DNA of 19,973 nt, taken from contig JAZLJA010000050.1 in assembly GCA_045617625.1 (NCBI GenBank), positions 1-19,973 of the forward strand. Direction: 5' to 3'. Source of the DNA: Firm-04 sp045617625 (lineage in GTDB: Bacteria > Bacillota > Clostridia > Oscillospirales > Ruminococcaceae). The position numbers and the translations under genes are program-made. The notes under the pieces were generated by a model. That model was not told where the DNA came from. It saw only the letters and a list, made by a program, of their open reading frames with translations, and searched no databases. The stretch's first letter is position 1. Each line of letters begins with the position of its first letter. Shown piece after piece: positions 14,490-19,973 of this stretch.

Positions 14490-16754
14490 ATGAAACAGAA
14501 TTCCATGCGGAGGATCTGCTCCGCACTGACGGCTTTTCTGATGCTTGCATCGACTGCCGTTTCCGCACCGTCAGCAGTGGTTTGCGCCGCTGACAGCTAC
14601 GACATGACCATCGACATCAACGTGGACGGCGAAACCAAATCCATCAGCCCCTATATTTACGGCATCAACCAGTACGGCAACCAGAACGCCTACCGCGATG
14701 TGACCGTCACCGCACTGCGGCAGGGCGGCAACCGCATGACTGCCTATAACTGGGAAACCAACGCATCCAACGCCGGTTCCGACTGGAAATACAGCTCCGA
14801 TAACAACCTTTCCACCTCCGATGCCCCCGCGGACTGCGCACAGGTTCTCTCCAAAGAGGCAAAGGCAAACGGCATCGGCTACAAAATGACGACGCTCCAG
14901 ATGGCAGGCTATGCCGCAGCCGACAAAGACGGCACCGTCAAAGAAACCGAGGCTGCACCCTCGAAACGGTGGAATGAAGTCGTGGCTGCAAAAAACGAAC
15001 CCTTTGCCGCAGAACCCGACCTCACCGACGGCAAGGTGTATATGGATGAATACGTCAACTACATTGTCAGCAAACTGGGCGATGCTGCTTCGGAAACAGG
15101 CATTCAGGGCTACAGCCTTGACAACGAACCCGCACTCTGGGCACACACCCACAGCCGCATTCATCCGCAGCCTGTCGGCATCGAGGAACTTGCAGAAAAA
15201 TCCATCGAGCTGGCATCTGCCGTCAAAAAAGTGGACCCCAAAGCCGAAATCTTCGGTCCCGCCCTTTACGGCTACACCGCGTTTGATCACCTCGCCGATG
15301 ACGAAACCTCCGATGAATGGGAAAAAATCAAGGCAGAAAACGGCTATCACTGGTATCTCGACTGCTATCTCGACCAGATGAAAAAAGCCGAGGATGCATG
15401 CGGCACCCGTCTGCTGGACGTTCTGGATATCCACTACTATTCCGAATCCGCCCGCAACGGGGCTGAGGACAGACTCCAATCCGTGCGCACCCTCTACGAA
15501 GAAGGCTTCTCCGAAAACAGCTGGATCGGGCAGTGGTGCATGGAAAATGTACCCATCCTCCCGACAGTGCAGGCATCCATCGACAAGTATTACCCCGACA
15601 CCAAGCTTGCCATCTCCGAATACAATTTCGAGGGCGGCGACGAGATCAGCGGTGCGATCGCACAGGCTGAAGCACTGGGCTGCTTTGCCGATAACAACGT
15701 GTATTTCGCTTCCCTCTGGGGCAGCGGCAGTTACCTCTATGCAGGCATCAACCTCTACACAAACTACAACGGCAAGGGCGGCGCATTCGGCAGCGACCTG
15801 CTGCAAACCAAAACCGCCGATGTCTCCAAATCCAGCGCATATGCAGCCATCAACGGCACCGACAAGGGACTTGTCACCGCAATGGTCACCAACAAAAACA
15901 TGACCCGAAGCGAAAAAGCCGTCATCAATCTGAAAGCTGCCAAAACCGCTTATAAATCCGCGGCAGTCTATGCAGTCACGGGCGAATCCTCCGATATCCG
16001 CCTCATCGACATCATCGACAATGTGAAGGACAATCAGGTGACCGTCACTCTGCCTGCGCTTTCCGCGGCTATGGTGGTCATCACCGACAACCCCGATGAT
16101 CTGGCGGGCGAATCACTCTACGACCCCGATCAGTTCTCCTATAAGACCGTTGAATTCACCGATCTGGACGACCGCATCAACACAAACGGCTATGTCGAAG
16201 TGCCTGTCACCGACCCCGAACATCTCACCTCCGTGAAAATCATCGGTGATGTGACCTCGTCGGCAGGTTCTTCGTGGGCAACCGCAGGCTGCGCCGTTTC
16301 GATCAACGCTGTCACGCCTGACGGCGTCGGTTTCTGGACATACAAAGATTTCTCGCTCACACTCGGCAGCGGCGTCGAGGATACCGTCGAATTTGACGGC
16401 ATCTTCAACAACGAGGATGAACCTGTCGAGGCAGTCATTGCCGATGGGAAAATCGAATTCCAGAAATGGTGGGATGCCTCGGAAAAAGACGAAACAGGCG
16501 TCGAGGACAACATTGAAATGACACTCAAGAAAATCGTCCTCACCTATACCTACGAGAATACGGGCGGTGAAGGCACTGCGGGCGATGTCAATGCCGACGG
16601 CAGCGTGACGATTTCCGATGCGGTGATGCTGCAAAAATGGCTGACCGGCAACGGCAAAATCACCGATGCGGCTGCAGGCGACATCAACGCCGACGGCAAA
16701 CTCAACGCCATTGATTTCACTTTGCTCAAGCGCTTACTGCTCAAAAAAGCGTAA
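14490..16754 (+). CDS. Secreted GH44 beta-glucanase with C-terminal beta-rich module and dockerin
   Basis: 754 residues. A signal peptide covers about 1-34 (MRRICSALTAFLMLAS, cut near VVCAA). The GH44 catalytic domain is at about 37-535, with ISPYIYGINQYG, RQGGNRMTAYNWE and NASNAGSDW. The acid/base Glu is in SLDNEPALW (E213) and the nucleophile in AISEYNFEGG (E377), matching the family. GH44 members cut beta-1,4-glucans such as carboxymethylcellulose and xyloglucan by a retaining mechanism. Residues about 540-695 form a beta-sandwich-like module (YKTVEFTDLDDRINTNG; WWDASEKDE) that may be a carbohydrate-binding module; CBM76 occurs with GH44 in R. flavefaciens, but the match is not proven here. 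The type I dockerin, about 694-754, has two Ca loops, DVNADGSVTISD and DINADGKLNAID. It probably docks on a scaffoldin encoded elsewhere. The ATG at 14490 has GAGGAG 6-7 bases upstream. Confidence 0.94.
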   Translation: MKQNSMRRICSALTAFLMLASTAVSAPSAVVCAADSYDMTIDINVDGETKSISPYIYGINQYGNQNAYRDVTVTALRQGGNRMTAYNWETNASNAGSDWKYSSDNNLSTSDAPADCAQVLSKEAKANGIGYKMTTLQMAGYAAADKDGTVKETEAAPSKRWNEVVAAKNEPFAAEPDLTDGKVYMDEYVNYIVSKLGDAASETGIQGYSLDNEPALWAHTHSRIHPQPVGIEELAEKSIELASAVKKVDPKAEIFGPALYGYTAFDHLADDETSDEWEKIKAENGYHWYLDCYLDQMKKAEDACGTRLLDVLDIHYYSESARNGAEDRLQSVRTLYEEGFSENSWIGQWCMENVPILPTVQASIDKYYPDTKLAISEYNFEGGDEISGAIAQAEALGCFADNNVYFASLWGSGSYLYAGINLYTNYNGKGGAFGSDLLQTKTADVSKSSAYAAINGTDKGLVTAMVTNKNMTRSEKAVINLKAAKTAYKSAAVYAVTGESSDIRLIDIIDNVKDNQVTVTLPALSAAMVVITDNPDDLAGESLYDPDQFSYKTVEFTDLDDRINTNGYVEVPVTDPEHLTSVKIIGDVTSSAGSSWATAGCAVSINAVTPDGVGFWTYKDFSLTLGSGVEDTVEFDGIFNNEDEPVEAVIADGKIEFQKWWDASEKDETGVEDNIEMTLKKIVLTYTYENTGGEGTAGDVNADGSVTISDAVMLQKWLTGNGKITDAAAGDINADGKLNAIDFTLLKRLLLKKA

Positions 16755-16781
16755 GTTTCATATCTTTCCTTAGCATGTTTT

Positions 16782-16814
16782 GGTCAGGCTGACGCAACAG
16801 CCTGACCTTTTTTT
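16782..16814 (+). terminator. Terminator of the regulator-GH44 unit
   Basis: GGTCAGGCT (16782-16790) pairs perfectly with AGCCTGACC (16799-16807), followed by seven T. It is a strong rho-independent terminator. Confidence 0.93.
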
Positions 16815-17063
16815 ATGCTTCCGTGAAGTTCGTGTTTGATGTGATTTTGCAAAATCTCTCGCAAAAGTCTGTTTCTTTCAGATAATTTTCAGGCAGACAC
16901 GGTAAAGTCTTAATAGAGCCAATTACAATCGGCTGATTTCCCATGTCTTCGGACATGGATATTCACATTTCTGCTTGTTTTCCGTGTAATTCGCGGGGGT
17001 ATTGACCAAAATTCATGCTGAAGTCCCCAAAGTTTGCATTTATTGCGAACTTCTAAAATCAGC
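16815..17063 (+). other. Non-coding stretch with a UUCG hairpin
   Basis: No ORF, tRNA or known riboswitch can be supported here. The one clear structure is CCATGTC and GACATGG around a TTCG tetraloop (16941-16958). It is not followed by T residues, so it is not a classic terminator. A GCC/GGC pairing flanks ten bases just ahead (about 16918-16933). No convincing promoter lies upstream of the hairpin, so whether it is transcribed is unclear. Confidence 0.5.
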
Positions 17064-17093
17064 TTGACTTTCGGATTTTTTTTGTGCTATACT
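17064..17093 (+). promoter_or_regulatory. Promoter of the CotH-dockerin gene
   Basis: TTGACT (17064-17069), an 18-base spacer, TATACT (17088-17093), with TGC as extended -10. The predicted start lies near 17100. Confidence 0.8.
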
Positions 17094-17103
17094 GATAATA
17101 AAT

Positions 17104-17205
17104 ATGACCGAGCATCCTTTGTTCGGATATACAGACAGAAAAAGAATACTGACACATGAAAATCAGCAGAGCAAAACACAAAAATACAGAACGGAGGGAT
17201 TCTGA
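17104..17205 (+). CDS. 33-residue upstream ORF overlapping the CotH start
   Basis: ATG 17104 to TGA 17203-17205. The stop overlaps the next start as TGATG, an arrangement used for translational coupling. The peptide begins MTEHPLFGYTDRKR, is hydrophilic and basic, and ends RTEGF. The ATG lies only a few bases from the expected transcript start and has no ribosome site, so it could be read only as a leaderless or weak start. It may be a chance frame. The ribosome site of the CotH gene (GGAGGG) lies inside this ORF. Confidence 0.35.
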   Translation: MTEHPLFGYTDRKRILTHENQQSKTQKYRTEGF

Positions 17206-19952
17206 TGCACCAGCATCACAAAATCGGAAAAGGTGCCGCACTCGGATGTTCCATTCTTGTCACTGCATCGCTGCTCAGCACAATGCCTGCACTTTCAGCA
17301 GCCGCAGCCACAGGACTCTGCATCAACGAAGTCTGTACCAAAAACAACAATCTCGCTGCCCCCGACGGTCAGTTCTACGACTATGTAGAGCTTTACAACG
17401 CAGGCAGCAGCGCAGTTTCGCTCAGCGGATATGCGCTCACGGATGACGAAACCGACCTGACCGCATTCCAGTTCCCGAGCGGCACTTCCATCGCGGCAAA
17501 CGGCTATCTTGTCGTTTACTGCGGCGTGGATAATCCGAACGGCAGCTTCCTTGCGGCTGAATTTGGTCTTTCCAAGGACGGCGAGACCCTGATTCTCTCA
17601 AACGGCGGCAACATCGCTGAACGCATGGATGTCCCCGCACTGGCTGACGATACCGCCTTTGCACGTACCCCTGACGGTTCTGAAACCTTCGGCATTGTTG
17701 AAAACCTGACCCCCGCGAAAGCCAATCCGCAGAGCGCAGGTTCTTCTGTCGTGGTGCCGATTCCTCAGTTCTCCCAGGGCAGCGGATTCTATTCAAACAA
17801 CATTTCCCTCACACTGACCGCTTCCTCGGGCTGCACGATTTACTACACCACCGACGGCAGTGACCCGACCACAGCCTCCACCCGCTATTCGGGCGCGATC
17901 TCCGTCTACGACAAGAGTTCGGAAGCCAATGTTTACAGTGCATACACCAATATTTCCCCGAACGGCGTCACCGCACCCGCTGACCCTGTCAAAAAAGCGA
18001 TGATCGTGCGTGCGATCGCTGTGGATGCAAACGGACGCACCAGTGATATCGTCACCAACAGCTATTTCATCGGCTATACCAACAATGACTGCGAGACGCA
18101 GATGCGCGTCATCTCCCTCGTCACCGACCCTGCGAACCTGTTCGACGACGAAAAGGGCATCTATGTCCTCGGCAACAAGTATAATCAGGGCGGCGCAGGC
18201 GGAATGTGGGGCGGCATGGGCGGCTTCGGCAACCCTGAAGCAAACTACACCCAGTCCGGCAGAGAATGGGAACGCCCCGCAAATTTCACCGTGTTTGAAA
18301 ACGGCAAGGCGACCTTCAACGCAAACGTCGGCGTCCGCATCCACGGTGCCTATACCCGTCAGGACGCACAGAAAAGCTTCAACCTCTATGCCCGTTCGGA
18401 TTACGGTCCTTCTAAGCTTGACTACGATTTCTTCGACGGCAAGCTGACCAACATCAAGGGCAAGGTCATTGACTCCTTTGACTCCATCACCCTGCGCACG
18501 GGTGCAAACGATAAGGACACCAAAATCCGCGACCGCCTGAATCAGGAACTCGTCAGCGACCGCGACATCGCAACCCTCATGCAGACAGAATGCATCGTAT
18601 TCCTTGACGGCGAATACTGGGGCGTTTATAACCTCATGGAAAAGATCAGCAAGGATTACATCAGCGACCACTATAAGGTCAAGGCAGGCGATGTCTGCAT
18701 TATCAAGACCGACGAACTGACCGACGGCTCCGACGCCGGCTGGCAGGCTTATCAGGAACTCAAAACGCTCGCAAATTCGGGCAACTTCCAGAGCACCGAA
18801 AACCTCAATAAGTTCTATGCGACCTGCGACGCCAAAAGCTTTGCAGATTACATGGCTACCGAACTGATCCTCGGCAACTCCGACTTCGGCGACAACAACT
18901 ATGCGCTCTGGAAAACCGAGAGCATCGACACCGAAAAAGTCTATGCCGACGGCAAATGGCGTTTCATCCTGTTCGATACCGAATACGGTCAGGGACTTTA
19001 CGGACAGAGCAACGCAAACACAAATGCGTTCCAGAGCCTGCGCTCCAAGAATTCCTGGATCACCAAGCTGCTCTTCGGACTGCTCCAGTATTCTCCGGAA
19101 TTCCGCGAACTGTTCACCACCTGCTACTTTGATCTCTGCAACCAGAATTTCTCACCTGATGTCGCCTTGAAACGACTCAACGAACTCGTTTCCGCTTACA
19201 CGGCTGCGATGCCGGAATCCCTTGAACGCTTCCGCGCAACTGCCTCCACCGGCGGCTGGGGCGGCATGGGTGACTGGGGCTTTGGCGGTAACATGGGCGA
19301 CTTTGGCGGCGGCATCGGCGGCTGGCAGAATCCGCAGAACCCCCAGAATCCGCAAGACCCCCAGAACCCTCAGAACCCTCAAAATCCTCAGAATCCTCAG
19401 CAGCCTGTGCAAACCGACTATGCGCAGATGTTCAAGGATAACATCACACCCATCACCAACTTCTGGACTTCCAGAGCTGACAATGCAAAGCAGCATCTCT
19501 TGAATTACCTCGGAAATCTGGTCAAAAACCAGAACGTCACCGTTACCGTCAGCAACAACCCTTCGCAGGGTTCGGTCATTCTCAACACGCTGACACTTCC
19601 CGTCAGCTCGTGGAGCGGCACTTATCTCTCGGAAATGCCCATCACACTGAACGCAGAACCTCGCGACGGCTACCGCTTTGCAGGCTGGCAGGTCACAGGC
19701 GCGACCTTCACTTCGGGCAATTCCGCATCTGCCACTGCAACGCTTCAGCCAAGCGGCGGCACTGTCACCATTTCGGCGACCTACACGACCGCCAGCGCAG
19801 ACAGCTTCACACAGTCTGATGTCCGCGCACTGGTTGCTTATCTCACCGGTCAGAGCAAACTTTCCGCATCGCAGGCTTCCTTGTATGACCTCGACCAGAG
19901 CGGCAAGCTCAACGCAAAAGATCTGACACTCCTCAAACGCCGCGTGAAATAA
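17205..19952 (+). CDS. Secreted CotH-kinase-like protein with lamin-tail, chitobiase-C-like, InlB-like and dockerin-like parts
   Basis: 915 residues. A signal peptide covers about 1-35 (LGCSILVTASLLS, ending AAAAT). Then a lamin-tail domain at 36-150 (INEVCTKNN, DYVELYN, SLSGYALTDDE). Then a chitobiase C-terminal-like domain at about 190-290 (YYTTDGSDPT). The CotH domain is at about 298-680: VGVRIHGAYTRQDAQKSFNL, LDGEYWGVYNLMEKISKDY, LILGNSDFGDNNYALWK (D560), WRFILFDTEYGQGLYG (D591). CotH proteins are atypical protein kinases, and these two Asp match the usual catalytic and metal sites. Two Gly/Met/Trp-rich loops (329-343, 683-707) flank or interrupt the CotH part. QNP repeats fill 708-734. 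An InlB-like repeat lies at about 777-862 (DGYRFAGWQV). The end resembles a dockerin (about 865-915) with only the second loop intact, YDLDQSGKLNAKD. ATG 17205 has GGAGGG close upstream. I infer a cellulosome- or surface-associated role. Confidence 0.93.
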   Translation: MHQHHKIGKGAALGCSILVTASLLSTMPALSAAAATGLCINEVCTKNNNLAAPDGQFYDYVELYNAGSSAVSLSGYALTDDETDLTAFQFPSGTSIAANGYLVVYCGVDNPNGSFLAAEFGLSKDGETLILSNGGNIAERMDVPALADDTAFARTPDGSETFGIVENLTPAKANPQSAGSSVVVPIPQFSQGSGFYSNNISLTLTASSGCTIYYTTDGSDPTTASTRYSGAISVYDKSSEANVYSAYTNISPNGVTAPADPVKKAMIVRAIAVDANGRTSDIVTNSYFIGYTNNDCETQMRVISLVTDPANLFDDEKGIYVLGNKYNQGGAGGMWGGMGGFGNPEANYTQSGREWERPANFTVFENGKATFNANVGVRIHGAYTRQDAQKSFNLYARSDYGPSKLDYDFFDGKLTNIKGKVIDSFDSITLRTGANDKDTKIRDRLNQELVSDRDIATLMQTECIVFLDGEYWGVYNLMEKISKDYISDHYKVKAGDVCIIKTDELTDGSDAGWQAYQELKTLANSGNFQSTENLNKFYATCDAKSFADYMATELILGNSDFGDNNYALWKTESIDTEKVYADGKWRFILFDTEYGQGLYGQSNANTNAFQSLRSKNSWITKLLFGLLQYSPEFRELFTTCYFDLCNQNFSPDVALKRLNELVSAYTAAMPESLERFRATASTGGWGGMGDWGFGGNMGDFGGGIGGWQNPQNPQNPQDPQNPQNPQNPQNPQQPVQTDYAQMFKDNITPITNFWTSRADNAKQHLLNYLGNLVKNQNVTVTVSNNPSQGSVILNTLTLPVSSWSGTYLSEMPITLNAEPRDGYRFAGWQVTGATFTSGNSASATATLQPSGGTVTISATYTTASADSFTQSDVRALVAYLTGQSKLSASQASLYDLDQSGKLNAKDLTLLKRRVK
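19326..19406 (+). repeat. Tandem 9-base repeat coding for nine Q-N/D/Q-P units
   Basis: Nine copies of CAG-AAT/C-CCN within the CotH gene, encoding Gln-Asn-Pro with one QDP and a final QQP. Third bases vary between copies (CCG, CCC, CCT), so the array is not a very recent expansion. It joins the CotH domain and the InlB-like/dockerin end as a flexible linker. Confidence 0.92.
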
Positions 19953-19973
19953 GGACGCTCCGATGGGAATGAT

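Noticed and set aside
14571..15806. A 411-codon open frame on the strand opposite GH44
   Set aside because: It mirrors GH44 codon bias, has no ribosome site, and its translation is low-complexity with many Val, Ala and Cys. GH44 on the other strand has full family motifs.
16815..17063. A c-di-GMP or other known riboswitch
   Set aside because: I searched by eye for the GACGCAAAGC-type core and other common aptamer cores and found none. The only clear element is the UUCG hairpin.
19326..19406. CRISPR-like or mobile repeat array
   Set aside because: The 9-base units are in frame, have no spacers, and encode a QNP linker inside a longer protein.
1..19973. Insertion sequences, integrases, phage genes or tRNA genes
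   Set aside because: No transposase or integrase motif, no terminal inverted repeats around any gene, and no cloverleaf other than the tmRNA were seen.

Overview
The window reads as chromosomal DNA of a cellulosome-bearing, low-redox gut Firmicute of the Ruminococcus type (R. flavefaciens/R. champanellensis-like). This rests on three things: two secreted proteins that end in dockerin-type repeats, strong AGGAGG-like ribosome binding sites with sigma-A promoters that mostly carry an extended -10 (TGn), and housekeeping genes of clostridial type (FeoAB fusion, NspC, MntP, SmpB/tmRNA, Uup-type ABC-F). The genus is an inference; no 16S rRNA or marker gene is present.

Left part (1-3861, minus strand). 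A FeoA-FeoB fusion for ferrous iron uptake runs off the left edge. Upstream of it lies a decayed small membrane-protein gene (about 1597-2061). Next come nspC (carboxynorspermidine decarboxylase) and mntP (manganese efflux), which probably form one unit from a good promoter at 3833-3861.

Middle (3927-9492, plus strand). A small conserved-type hypothetical protein has its own promoter and terminator. It is followed by a 1158-residue polytopic membrane protein with a GNAT acetyltransferase 26 bases behind it. Then smpB lies directly in front of ssrA (tmRNA), apparently on the smpB promoter, and the unit closes with a strong terminator. The tmRNA encodes the tag ENNDSVLMAA, whose end differs from the usual LAA.

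Region 9493-11586 holds a short gene remnant, palindromic elements and a minus-strand gene for a secreted protein. The front half of that protein is an Asn-rich repeat region that looks like a beta-helix. Divergent from it is a Uup-like ABC-F ATPase (11587-13383).

Right part (13500-19973, plus strand), the polysaccharide-degradation section. An XRE-type regulator sits 28 bases ahead of a GH44 beta-glucanase with a C-terminal beta-rich module and a dockerin, with no promoter between them. After a strong terminator and a roughly 250-base leader-like gap, a separate promoter drives a 33-codon ORF that overlaps the start of a 915-residue secreted protein. That protein has lamin-tail, chitobiase-C-like, CotH-kinase, InlB-like and dockerin-like parts. 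Taken together, the right part suggests cellulosomal or cell-surface components, one enzymatic and one possibly a protein kinase. The most unusual items are the dockerin-tailed CotH protein, the regulator-GH44 pairing, and the tmRNA tag.
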